Assembly (NCBI GenBank): GCA_964513205.1
Contig: CAZELP010000015.1
Span: forward strand, 1 to 42,835
Source of the DNA: JAGVJT01 sp964513205
Lineage (GTDB): Bacteria; Pseudomonadota; Gammaproteobacteria; Legionellales; Legionellaceae
Reading direction: 5' to 3'
DNA: 42,835 bases
Shown here: positions 34,885-42,495 of the stretch, in pieces
Position numbering within the stretch: position 1 is the first letter of the stretch
How the letters are laid out: each line of letters begins with the position of its first letter
Notes under the pieces: model-generated
What the model was told of the DNA's origin: nothing
The model's input: only the letters and a program-made list of their open reading frames with translations
Database searches by the model: none
Made by a program: the position numbers and the translations under genes

Positions 34885-35900
34885 GTATGCTTTTTAGAGC
34901 CGCGCAGGCATGCGATTTGGATGCAGTTTATTCATTGGCCAAATCTAGCGGCATTGGATTGACGACACTTCCTAAAAATAAAAAACTTTTAGAAAAACGC
35001 CTTAAAAGAGCAATCGACGCATTCTCTACATCAAGAAAAGCACCTGACAATGAATATTACCTTTTTGTCCTAGAAGATACGGAGAAAAAACAAGTCGTTG
35101 GCACGGCTGGATTAGAATCCATCACAGGAAAAGATGCGCCGTTTTATTCTTATAGGCGTGTACAAGAAACAAAGTCTCACTCACCTTTTGGGGTAAACGT
35201 CGTCCATGACTATCTAAGCTTAACATACGAAAATCAGGGAAAATCAGAGGTTTGTACACTCTATTTGGATCCGAAGTACCGACATAGCGGAAATGGGCTC
35301 CTACTGTCCTTGGCTAGATTTTTATTCGTTTATCATTTTCCTGAGCGATTTGCCAACACCATCATCGCAGAACTGCGAGGTGTTTGTGATGAAAATGGCT
35401 CTCCTTTTTGGAATGCAGTAGGTCAACACTTTTTCCAAATGCCCTTTCATTCTGCTGATGAGCGAACAATTAGTACAGACAAACAATTCATAGCAGATTT
35501 GATACCCAAGCACCCCATCTACGTTAATCTACTTCCTGAACACGCTAAAAAAGTAATTGGTGTGCCTAACTCAGCCTCACAACCTGCGATGAAAATCCTG
35601 ATGCAACAAGGCTTCTATTTGAATGATACCGTCGATATTTTTGATGCAGGACCGACACTCGAAGCCAAATTGAATGATATTTTAACGATAAAACAGGCAC
35701 AAACACTGAACGTCATAATTGTCCCTCATCATACCTCGCGGACACAACATTCCCTGATCAGCAATACAACGCTTGATTTCAAAGCCACTCTTACATCCTT
35801 AATATGCGATTTGGATAACAAAAAATGCATTATAACCGAGCAAGTAGCAAATCAACTATCACTCAAAGAAGGTGATTTAGCGTCCATATCGAGAATTTAA
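34881..35900 (+). CDS. astA: Arginine N-succinyltransferase
   Basis: 339 residues, typical for AstA. It transfers succinyl from succinyl-CoA to arginine, the first step of the AST pathway. The N-terminus LFRAAQACDLDAVYSLAKSS, SGIGLTTLP, the FSYR-like FYSYRRVQETKSH, and LYLDPKYRHSGNG (acyl-CoA binding) match the family. No astB, astC, astD or astE follows. It is translationally coupled to the M20 hydrolase upstream, a pairing unlike the canonical operon. Confidence 0.92.
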   Translation: MSMLFRAAQACDLDAVYSLAKSSGIGLTTLPKNKKLLEKRLKRAIDAFSTSRKAPDNEYYLFVLEDTEKKQVVGTAGLESITGKDAPFYSYRRVQETKSHSPFGVNVVHDYLSLTYENQGKSEVCTLYLDPKYRHSGNGLLLSLARFLFVYHFPERFANTIIAELRGVCDENGSPFWNAVGQHFFQMPFHSADERTISTDKQFIADLIPKHPIYVNLLPEHAKKVIGVPNSASQPAMKILMQQGFYLNDTVDIFDAGPTLEAKLNDILTIKQAQTLNVIIVPHHTSRTQHSLISNTTLDFKATLTSLICDLDNKKCIITEQVANQLSLKEGDLASISRI

Positions 35901-35929
35901 TTAACATTTTGCTTTATTTGTGTTAAAAT
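35901..35929 (+). promoter_or_regulatory. Promoter with extended -10 for the small secreted protein
   Basis: TTAACA (35901-35906), 17 bases, TAAAAT (35924-35929), with TG one base ahead of the -10 hexamer. It immediately follows the astA stop codon, so the next gene is an independent unit. Confidence 0.6.
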
Positions 35930-35957
35930 AGCAACCACATTAACTTTGGAGAAGTTC

Positions 35958-36341
35958 ATGAAAAGAGGTATTTTGGGTATCATCTGTATTATGTCGAGCG
36001 CTTTAACGCCAGCTTTTGCAACCACTTATCAGTTACAATCTGGACCTGCAATTGAATACTCGCTCCCTCCTCACACCCCTCAAGAATTTTCAAACGTTTT
36101 CATGTGGAAAGTAAAAGCCTCTTGTAAGATTTTAACACAAGAAGATCAAGTACCAATTGCATTTACTGTTTTACGTAAAAAAGGTTCTGTTGACAGTGTT
36201 AATATGTCGGCGGGTGATCCTTCTATTACACTCCTTTTTCATCCAAACCAAAAAGTAGACATTGTTGCGGAACCAGGTGGCATTGTGCGACTAGAAAATT
36301 TGGGCGAAAAAACAATCAGTGCAAGTTGTAGCACAAATTAA
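35958..36341 (+). CDS. Small exported protein of unknown function
   Basis: 127 residues. A signal peptide covers residues 1-22 (MKRGILGIICIMSSALTPAFA). The mature part is about 105 residues, looks beta-rich, and has two cysteines (in KASCKIL and SASCSTN) that could form a disulphide. I do not recognise the family. The start is ATG 35958 with GGAGA 5 bases upstream; an in-frame TTG at 35946 is rejected. It stands as a single gene with a good promoter, ahead of a tRNA gene. Confidence 0.8.
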   Translation: MKRGILGIICIMSSALTPAFATTYQLQSGPAIEYSLPPHTPQEFSNVFMWKVKASCKILTQEDQVPIAFTVLRKKGSVDSVNMSAGDPSITLLFHPNQKVDIVAEPGGIVRLENLGEKTISASCSTN

Positions 36342-36347
36342 TCTCAT

Positions 36348-36395
36348 AAAAAAATCGTACTCGCTCTTGTCGTTTAGAAAAAGAACGAGTATGAT
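36348..36395 (-). terminator. Hairpin with U-tract on the minus strand, upstream of tRNA-Pro
   Basis: ATCGTACTCG-c-TCTT (36354-36368) pairs with AAGA-a-CGAGTATGAT (36381-36395), with one wobble. Seven A at 36348-36354 would give a U-tract only for leftward transcription. On the plus strand it may still end the small secreted protein's mRNA, but without a U-tract. Confidence 0.55.
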
Positions 36396-36407
36396 TCACG
36401 CACAAAT

Positions 36408-36484
36408 CGGGGCGTAGCGCAGCCTGGTAGCGCACTAGCATGGGGTGCTAGTGGTCGAAGGTTCAAATCCTTCCGTCCCGACCA
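36408..36484 (+). tRNA. tRNA-Pro (anticodon GGG)
   Basis: 77 bases including an encoded CCA. Acceptor arms are CGGGGCG (36408-36414) and CGTCCCG (36474-36480, one G-U pair), with discriminator A. The anticodon stem CTAGC/GCTAG encloses the loop ATGGGGT, so the anticodon is GGG. The T-arm carries GGTTCAAATCC. tRNA-Pro genes are common integration sites, and everything to the right has island-like features. Confidence 0.96.
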
Positions 36485-36554
36485 GTTAAATCTAGGATCT
36501 TCAGTTTTAAAATTCAAATTTGAAATAATTTTGGTACTGATCTTGGTACCAGTT

Positions 36555-36565
36555 TGAGTATCCAT
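36555..36565 (+). repeat. Left copy of an 11-bp direct repeat flanking the island
   Basis: TGAGTATCCAT here is repeated exactly at 42785-42795. This copy lies 70 bases beyond the tRNA 3' end and the other 15 bases upstream of the integrase remnant. It may be a recombination trace or a shared piece of integrase leader. Confidence 0.4.
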
Positions 36566-36566
36566 C

Positions 36567-37086
36567 ATGATAAAACGGCTACTTATCGTTTTAGGTTATT
36601 TATACCCTGACACCAGAGGGAGACATTCAGCCTATTCTAAAATCTAGGCTAGACCAAGCATTATCGATTTATCAACCGACAGATACTATCCTTGTATGTG
36701 GCAAGTATGCTCCCAAAGTATTAGTTTCTGAGCGCTGCGAACATACAACTATTGTGATCTCCAACGCTTTCCATGAACGACTGGTGCGATATTGTTTTGA
36801 TAAGGTTTTCGGGAACCATCACCATTATACGTTTTTTGCAGTTCCAGATGAAGCTTTGAATGTTCGTCCCGATGAAATTCAATCATGGAAAAATCTCATT
36901 AAACAACTCGTTGAAGAATGTTATCCACTGTTATTTTCTAAAATTGAGAATGGTAATATAGATGCCATACTATCTGTCATTGAATCACCTAAGCGTATGG
37001 AGTTTAAATCTAAGCTTAAGATGTTACTTCATTTAGATGATTCAACTGATGTCGTTATTGCCAGTGAAGAAGAATTGCGTATGTGA
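36567..37086 (+). pseudogene. Broken YdcF-like (DUF218) gene
   Basis: The first frame reads MIKRLLIVLGYLYP and then stops at 36645-36647. The next frame continues from about 36605 with LTPEGDIQPILKSRLDQAL, ILVCGKYAPK and, later, VISNAFHERLVRYCFDKVFG. These are the start, middle and late segments of a YdcF/DUF218 protein, joined by a +1-type frameshift. The central part that normally carries the conserved E and N residues (about 60-70 residues) is missing between VSERC and EHTTIVIS. The 110-residue open frame beginning with GTG 36754 is only the tail of this ruined gene. The family assignment is from memory of motifs and is moderately sure; the frameshift is directly visible. Confidence 0.65.
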
Positions 37087-37104
37087 CAAAGAAGTTCATA
37101 TAAT
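37075..37104 (+). promoter_or_regulatory. Promoter of the modification-enzyme operon
   Basis: TTGCGT (37075-37080), 18 bases, then a perfect TATAAT (37099-37104), about 29 bases before the first start codon. It begins in the end of the YdcF remnant. Confidence 0.55.
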
Positions 37105-37132
37105 TTATTAAAATTATTCGAAGGCATGCATC

Positions 37133-37525
37133 GTGAAACATGAGCCATTATCAAACGCCATAATTGATCATATTATTGGTCAAGAAAAGCGCTTACTTGA
37201 TCGTCAAGAATCTCAAGAAAATTTAAGCACGCTTATTGATGATGAGTTTATTGAAATTGGCAGTAGTGCAACTCATTACAATAAAGCAGATGTCATTCAA
37301 TGGCTTTCAACCAACGATCAATCCATACGCTCCGGGACAAATTTTTCAGCAAAATTACTGGCAAATGATTTGGTTTTACTCACATACACAAGCCATATAC
37401 AACATACGCCTGAGGCACAGGTCAAAAAAGCATTACGTAGTTCTATTTGGCGAAAACAAAAAGACAATTGGCAAATGGTTTTTCATCAAGGTACACCAAT
37501 GAATGATAAATCGAGCGAGGATTAA
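37133..37525 (+). CDS. NTF2-like protein (DUF4440 type)
   Basis: 130 residues. LIDDEFIEIGSSATHYNKADVIQWL and the later VLLTYTS, SSIWRKQKDNWQMVFHQGTP match the SnoaL/NTF2-like DUF4440 group, small cone-shaped proteins that bind or transform small molecules. The start codon is GTG, with GAAGG 8 bases upstream. It is the first gene of a tightly spaced six-gene run; the VOC gene's ATG comes 1 base after its stop. The biochemical role is unknown. Confidence 0.85.
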   Translation: MKHEPLSNAIIDHIIGQEKRLLDRQESQENLSTLIDDEFIEIGSSATHYNKADVIQWLSTNDQSIRSGTNFSAKLLANDLVLLTYTSHIQHTPEAQVKKALRSSIWRKQKDNWQMVFHQGTPMNDKSSED

Positions 37526-37526
37526 A

Positions 37527-37913
37527 ATGTTGCCGAAAAACGCCTCTTTACGCCATGTAGCTCTTGCTGTACATAAACTTGATGAATGCGAAGAATTTTA
37601 TAACATACTAGGTATGAAAACCGAGCTAAAAACAGAAGATTACGTTTATTTATCGGGCCAGGGTGACAATATCTCTTTACATCGCATCGAAGATTCGTTT
37701 TCAAGCCCCCAACGCCTGGAGCATATTGGATTCGCATTAGATTCCGTCTCATCCGTCAATGCGCTTTATGAAAAAATGAAGTCTACAAAAATTACTCTCC
37801 TTGACCCGCCAAAAACATTTGGAGTAGGTACTCATTCATTTACTGTCAGTGATCCTGATGGAATTGAGGTAGAATTTACTTATCATCCACCCATGTGGGA
37901 GCATCATGATTAA
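37527..37913 (+). CDS. VOC/glyoxalase-superfamily protein
   Basis: About 128 residues. The two half-domains of the vicinal oxygen chelate fold are seen: RHVALAVHKLDECEEFYNIL at the start and HIGFALDSV, then SFTVSDPDGIEVEFTYHP near the end, with possible metal ligands His, His and Glu. Members include glyoxalase I, bleomycin-sequestering proteins and fosfomycin thiol transferases; the sequence does not choose among them. The start is ATG 37527, with GAGG 6 bases upstream, rather than the frame-open ATG at 37503. It overlaps the next gene by 8 bases. Confidence 0.87.
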   Translation: MLPKNASLRHVALAVHKLDECEEFYNILGMKTELKTEDYVYLSGQGDNISLHRIEDSFSSPQRLEHIGFALDSVSSVNALYEKMKSTKITLLDPPKTFGVGTHSFTVSDPDGIEVEFTYHPPMWEHHD

Positions 37914-38337
37914 AATTTCATTTGTAGAAAACCTTTCACCAAATTCACTTGAAAAAATGGAAAAAGGCTTACAAGAATATGAATTGAGTCATGGTATTCA
38001 TGTGGATTACACGCCTTTTGCATTTGAGCTCTATAACGAAAGAGATGATCTGATCGGTGTATTAGACGCATTTTCATCATACTCATCCATTCATATTAGA
38101 GACTTGTGGATTGATAAAGCTTATCGTGGAAAAGGATATGGAAAGAAATTCATCAAAGCACTTGAGCAACATTGCCAAGATAAAGGATTTAACAACATCA
38201 ATACCGTATCGTGTGCGTTTCAAGCACCTGATTTCTACAAAAAATGCGGATTTGAAATAGAATTTGTGCGAGAAAATCAAAATAATCCACAGCTTACGGT
38301 CACAGGATTTGTGAAATTCTTTGATATACAATCTTAA
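37906..38337 (+). CDS. GNAT-family N-acetyltransferase
   Basis: 143 residues. Motif A is LWIDKAYRGKGYGKKFIKAL, with the R-G-x-G-x-G acetyl-CoA loop, and motif B is FYKKCGFE. The acceptor is unknown. The ATG lies inside the end of the VOC gene (8-base overlap), so translation is coupled. A second, unrelated GNAT protein is encoded three genes downstream in the same run. Confidence 0.9.
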   Translation: MIKISFVENLSPNSLEKMEKGLQEYELSHGIHVDYTPFAFELYNERDDLIGVLDAFSSYSSIHIRDLWIDKAYRGKGYGKKFIKALEQHCQDKGFNNINTVSCAFQAPDFYKKCGFEIEFVRENQNNPQLTVTGFVKFFDIQS

Positions 38338-38374
38338 TATCTAAAATTAGTTCAAACGACAGGATTATCATTCA

Positions 38375-39001
38375 ATGGATAAATTTAACCATAAAATTAA
38401 AACAAGCTATGACCATATTGCTGATACCTGGTTTGAGAAAAGAGAATGGTATATCGAGCAACCTTCGGTTGATGCAGTCATTGAGCATTTGCATCCTGGT
38501 GCTACGATTCTTGATGTGGGCTGCGGTTCTGGCAAACCCATTGCAGCTTATCTCATTGAAAAGGGATTTGATGTATATGGCGTGGATATTTCAACTAAAC
38601 TGCTTCAGTATGCCGAGCAAATTATTCCGAAAGAAAAACTCTTTTTAGCGGATATTTGTGAGTTTAAAACACCTATGCAGTTTGATGCGATCATTTGTTG
38701 GTTTGCACTCTTTCATGTTCATGCAAAACGGCATCTTGAAATATTGAAAAAATTTCATTCCTTTCTAAAGCCCCAAGGCATTCTACTCATGACATTTGCT
38801 GACACCAGCCATCCTGTGGATGGTCCTCATGCCGTCATTGATGAATATACTATCGAATCAGAGATGTTTGGTGAACCATTTTATCACAGTGGACAGCCTG
38901 CCCATGTGAATGCTGATTTAGTCAAACAAGCAGGATTTGAAATTCTTATGGATAAAATCGACCAACCAGGCAATCAAGTCGTCTTGGCAAGAAAAATATA
39001 A
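38375..39001 (+). CDS. Class I SAM-dependent methyltransferase
   Basis: 208 residues. Motif I is ILDVGCGSGKPIA, motif II acidic end is VYGVDIS, post I is LFLADICEF and motif IV is DAIICWFALFHV. The set fits the small-molecule methyltransferase group (PF08241/PF13649), not rRNA or DNA enzymes. AGGA lies 10 bases before the ATG. It follows the GNAT gene by 37 bases and precedes the second GNAT by 17. Confidence 0.9.
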   Translation: MDKFNHKIKTSYDHIADTWFEKREWYIEQPSVDAVIEHLHPGATILDVGCGSGKPIAAYLIEKGFDVYGVDISTKLLQYAEQIIPKEKLFLADICEFKTPMQFDAIICWFALFHVHAKRHLEILKKFHSFLKPQGILLMTFADTSHPVDGPHAVIDEYTIESEMFGEPFYHSGQPAHVNADLVKQAGFEILMDKIDQPGNQVVLARKI

Positions 39002-39018
39002 ACAATAAAGGTGAGTAT

Positions 39019-39492
39019 ATGCATTTAACTCAACGTAAAGCCACAATAAAAGATTTACCCATCATTGTGCAATTACTCGTAGAAGATGAATTAGGTCAAA
39101 CACGAGAAACCTACACAACAGATATCAACACCTGTTATCGAACAGCATTTGAAAAAATTGATACTGATCCGAATCAATATTTAATGGTGATATGCACGGA
39201 CGAAAAGGTCATAGGCACTTGCCATTTAACCCTCATGCCCTCTCTCACCTATCAAGGCTCTATGCGTATGCAAATTGAAGCGGTTCGAATTGCAAAAAAC
39301 TATCGTGGCCAAAAACTAGGTGAATGGATGATGCAACAAGCGTTCGACTATGCAAAACAACACGATGTAAAAATGATTCAATTGACGACCAATAAACTGC
39401 GCCCACGCGCAAAACAATTTTACGAACATCTTGGTTTTCAGGCCTCGCATGAAGGTATGAAATACTTTTTGGACAACCATGATGTGGAATGA
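39019..39492 (+). CDS. GNAT-family N-acetyltransferase (second)
   Basis: 157 residues. Motif A is IEAVRIAKNYRGQKLGEWMM (acetyl-CoA loop R-G-Q-K-L-G) and motif B is FYEHLGFQASHEGMKYF, a form common in acetyltransferases acting on amino groups of small molecules. AAGGTGAG lies 4 bases before the ATG. The 3' end overlaps the APH-type gene by 14 bases. Confidence 0.9.
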   Translation: MHLTQRKATIKDLPIIVQLLVEDELGQTRETYTTDINTCYRTAFEKIDTDPNQYLMVICTDEKVIGTCHLTLMPSLTYQGSMRMQIEAVRIAKNYRGQKLGEWMMQQAFDYAKQHDVKMIQLTTNKLRPRAKQFYEHLGFQASHEGMKYFLDNHDVE

Positions 39493-40453
39493 AATACTCA
39501 ACAAACTTGATAAGAAATCTACCCCTATTCTTGCTGCTCAAAAATGGGGGCAAAAAATTCAGCATATTCATTTAGTAAATCAAGGAATTAATCTCGTTTA
39601 TTCTTACGAATTGAATCAACAAAAGTATTATCTTCGGTTAACCCATGCCAAATTGCGTTCGCCCAAAGAATTAGAAGCGGCGTTAGCGTACCAAAGGCAT
39701 CTTTTTGAACATGACGCGCCGGTGTGTGAGCCTATTCCTTCACAGAGTGGTTTATGGTTTGAATCCGTGTGGCAAGGCGAGGAAGAATTCTTAGCGCATG
39801 TCTGCAAAGAAGTTCCAGGAGAGCCCATTCATTTTGACTACCCATCTCTGTTGTATAAAACATGGGGCAAAGCTTTAGGTCAACTTCACGCGGCAGCGGC
39901 CTTTTATGATTTTTCTCGATATCAGTATGCTACATGGTCTAAATCCATTGAAGAAATGGAAGCGTATGTCACGCATGAGTCGCCTGAAATTAAAAAAGCA
40001 CTGGATTTAGTAGCAACATTTATGAACACAAGAGAAAAGAGCTATCAAAACTATGGCTTAACGCATGGTGATCACCGTGAAGGGAATGTACTGACGGATA
40101 GAAAACAAGTCCATCTCATTGACTTTGATTTGCCATCCATCAATTGGTTTACTGAAGATTTGTTCCGCCCCTTCTTTGATGCCATTGTGCACAATCGAAC
40201 GAATTGGCAGGATAAAATGAAACCTTATCTTGAAGGGTATTTTTCGATTCGACATGAGTCTTGTGCTGATTTATCTGCGTTTCCCTGGCAAATTTTAATG
40301 AAATGCCTAGAAATTTATTTATGGACGAAAAATAATTGGAACGGTGAATCTGCACCTGGTGGGGAAAATAATCAAAATTGGCTCCAGGCGATTCATCATA
40401 AAATCATTGATCGAGAATGGATGATTTCTTTGCCTCATTTGATAAGAAATTGA
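39479..40453 (+). CDS. APH-type phosphotransferase
   Basis: 324 residues with the aminoglycoside phosphotransferase/choline kinase fold (PF01636). The catalytic Brenner motif is LTHGDHREGNVL near residue 195, and the metal-binding aspartate is in HLIDFDLP. The N-terminal lobe has YYLRLTHA for the ATP-binding lysine or arginine region. Family members phosphorylate antibiotics, choline, homoserine or proteins (RdoA/SrkA), and I cannot tell which. It is the last gene of the run and is followed by a weak terminator. Confidence 0.88.
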   Translation: MMWNEILNKLDKKSTPILAAQKWGQKIQHIHLVNQGINLVYSYELNQQKYYLRLTHAKLRSPKELEAALAYQRHLFEHDAPVCEPIPSQSGLWFESVWQGEEEFLAHVCKEVPGEPIHFDYPSLLYKTWGKALGQLHAAAAFYDFSRYQYATWSKSIEEMEAYVTHESPEIKKALDLVATFMNTREKSYQNYGLTHGDHREGNVLTDRKQVHLIDFDLPSINWFTEDLFRPFFDAIVHNRTNWQDKMKPYLEGYFSIRHESCADLSAFPWQILMKCLEIYLWTKNNWNGESAPGGENNQNWLQAIHHKIIDREWMISLPHLIRN

Positions 40454-40460
40454 TTTTTTT
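40424..40460 (+). terminator. Weak A/T-rich terminator of the modification operon
   Basis: ATTTCTT (40424-40430) pairs with AAGAAAT (40444-40450), followed by TGA and seven T (40454-40460). The stem overlaps the end of the APH-type gene. The stem is weak but the T-run is good. Confidence 0.4.
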
Positions 40461-40860
40461 ATTGCCAACAACGACTGATGAAGTGATGAAGATGCGATGA
40501 CAAATCATGATGAAATGGGCTGCCCTATTGGCTTGATATGATTGAAAATAAAGGCTATTTTGATTCATCATTTTCATTCATCATAAGCTCATCGCTGTTT
40601 TTTTGCAGAAAAACCTGGTTAAAATAACAATAAATTTTAAATATCAATGAGTTATAGAGTGTCGGAAATCCGACGAAAGGTGTGATAATCTTTGACTTAT
40701 TATGTCTATTTTAAGCTTTGTTCAGTCCTTGTTTCTATCAATGAAAATTCCATTTGTTAAGGCGCATTGACCTTTGTCGTTGCGTGTGGTGACAGAAAAT
40801 GCTTTTTGCAACCATGATGAGCCTCTAAGCAATCTTCGGTGTTTTTCTGATTTTAACCCG
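40461..40860. other. Non-coding stretch with a palindromic element
   Basis: No convincing gene. It holds the inverted repeat GTCGGA-AA-TCCGAC (40661-40674), a possible operator, and promoter-like TTGACT (from 40692) reading right. The only open frame (40774-40989, plus) runs through the tandem repeat and is not protein-like. Confidence 0.4.
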
Positions 40861-40937
40861 CGCAACGATTGCCGAATCATTGCCGAATCATTGCCGAATC
40901 ATTGCCGAATCATTGCCGCAACATTGACGCAACATTT
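40861..40937. repeat. 11-bp tandem repeat, seven units
   Basis: Seven consecutive 11-mers. The four central units are identical (CCGAATCATTG, 40872-40915) and the outer units diverge (CGCAACGATTG on the left; CCGCAACATTG and ACGCAACATTT on the right). The array ends exactly at the stop codon of the AlbA_2 gene. There are no spacers, so it is not a CRISPR. Confidence 0.9.
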
Positions 40938-42348
40938 ATTTAGTCAAACTCCAAACAAAAGACTTTGCATGTCCTTTGGAAGAGATTAATCCCAAGTTTC
41001 TCAATTTATTTAATTCGTATTGCAGCGTTCGCATAGGTATTTTAACGGTAAGCTGTTCATGAATTTGTGTTCCCGATAATTCAGCGGCTCCGTTTAAGAT
41101 GGATATAATCTCTTCTTGACGAGGTGTTAACCGAATATGATGTAAATTCGATTGCACTGTAGCTTCCGTGTTCATCACCTCTTTAAACGGAAACACAACC
41201 GCAAAGCCCCCCGCATACTCACGAAACTCAGGTTCTGGGGTTCCATTTTTTCGACAAAACTCAATCATGCGAGTGGTACCTGTTCCCCACATTTCTATCC
41301 AACCACGCTCATAAAATGCCATGGCAATCTCTTTATTTCTTGGATGAGAATCATGTGATGCTCGTAAGTCTTCTAATTTTAAACGAGCGGGTAACGCACC
41401 CACGTTCCACAATTCAAGACGATCATCATAAATAGCAAGCGAAATGGTTGACGTATACGCGGTATAGTCGCGATGAGATATGGCATTAATTAAGGCTTCT
41501 CGCAAGGCACGATTGGGGACAGCCGGTTGATCAATGCGTTTAATCTGACCTGACTCAAAATGGCTGGCAATGGGCAAATGTCTAGCGGTAAACGCATCTG
41601 CCGCTCGGATGATTTGAAAAGCATTCCCAGAAAAACGTTGGTTATCGATGAAATCACCAGTTTTATCTTTTCCCCTGAAACGCGCCATTTTTATGGTGCA
41701 TTGAAAAAAATCTGAACTCATTTTTTTCGCAAATAATACGACGGCTGCGTTCGTAATTTTTTCATCACAAGTTAATTTAAGCTGGTTTAAGATGCGGTCA
41801 ATGCTGTAATGAATCACCTCTGAACTAATACGGTTTTGATCGATTCCATCTTGAATCATCAGGCGAATTTCATCATGATCCAAATCATCAATGGAATAAT
41901 TTTCTGCATAATCCTTATCCCATGCGTGATTTTGATGGCCTCGTTTGATAATCAATTGTTCATAATGATGTTGCGTCATTCTTGAGGTACTGGATGTAAT
42001 GCGCTCATAAGGACGGCCATCATAGGTGTACGGTGCGTGGTTTCCTGTATGTACCTCGATCACAATGATCTGATGACGATTTTCCAAGCGCACATAATGA
42101 ATTTCAATCGGTGCATTCGGTTCAATTTTTCTGATCTCGTTGGCAATGTCTTGTTTGGTATTGTCTGAGACCTGTTGTCCAATCAGCTCACCATTATCCT
42201 TCACACCAAACAGGACAAAGCCTCCTTTACCATTTAGAAATGCACATACTGTTTCAAAGGCAGGTTTTATTTGTGCAGTGGATTTTTTAAATTCTAAACA
42301 GTAGGACTCGCCTTCCTGAATGATTTTTTGTAATTTTTGGATGTTCAT
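40936..42348 (-). CDS. AlbA_2/Schlafen-type ATP-binding regulator (RecG-like annotation)
   Basis: 470 residues from the ATG at 42348, where MNIQKLQKIIQEGESYCLEF begins the AlbA_2 domain (PF04326, about 5-130, with FLNGKGGFVLFGVKDNGELIGQ). A HATPase_c_4 region (about 250-380) contains ALREALINAISHRDY and DDRLELWNVGALP. A winged-helix end (about 400-470) contains LTPRQEEIISIL and PMRTLQYELNKL. Such proteins are often called RecG-like but lack helicase motifs; they are probably transcription regulators or defence-linked nucleic-acid binders. The frame stays open 339 bases upstream because it runs into integrase debris; those 113 residues are not part of this protein. Confidence 0.85.
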   Translation of the reverse strand: MNIQKLQKIIQEGESYCLEFKKSTAQIKPAFETVCAFLNGKGGFVLFGVKDNGELIGQQVSDNTKQDIANEIRKIEPNAPIEIHYVRLENRHQIIVIEVHTGNHAPYTYDGRPYERITSSTSRMTQHHYEQLIIKRGHQNHAWDKDYAENYSIDDLDHDEIRLMIQDGIDQNRISSEVIHYSIDRILNQLKLTCDEKITNAAVVLFAKKMSSDFFQCTIKMARFRGKDKTGDFIDNQRFSGNAFQIIRAADAFTARHLPIASHFESGQIKRIDQPAVPNRALREALINAISHRDYTAYTSTISLAIYDDRLELWNVGALPARLKLEDLRASHDSHPRNKEIAMAFYERGWIEMWGTGTTRMIEFCRKNGTPEPEFREYAGGFAVVFPFKEVMNTEATVQSNLHHIRLTPRQEEIISILNGAAELSGTQIHEQLTVKIPMRTLQYELNKLRNLGLISSKGHAKSFVWSLTK

Positions 42349-42495
42349 GCGATGGCCTCGCTGTGCGTTGGAATTTGAGATGAATTTGATGGATGAATTA
42401 TGCGCGTAGACACCAAATTTTCCAAGAACTCTCCCCATCGATTTAAAGCATCTTTTCTTTAAAGCTGCTGTTTGCGGGCTTAAGTGAATATGCAT

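Noticed and set aside
36374..36568. Minus-strand 64-residue gene
   Set aside because: Most of it is the antisense of the tRNA; kept only as a possible integration trace.
36754..37086. Independent 110-residue gene
   Set aside because: It is the tail of the frameshifted YdcF-like gene; its frame is open back to the shift point and it starts at a chance GTG.
40861..40937. CRISPR array
   Set aside because: The 11-bp units are contiguous with no spacers, and no cas genes are present.
40774..40989. Plus-strand 71-residue gene
   Set aside because: It is made largely of the tandem repeat and overlaps the real gene on the other strand; no ribosome binding site.
40936..42348. RecG helicase paralogue
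   Set aside because: It lacks helicase motifs I-VI; the real recG is at 20502-22580.
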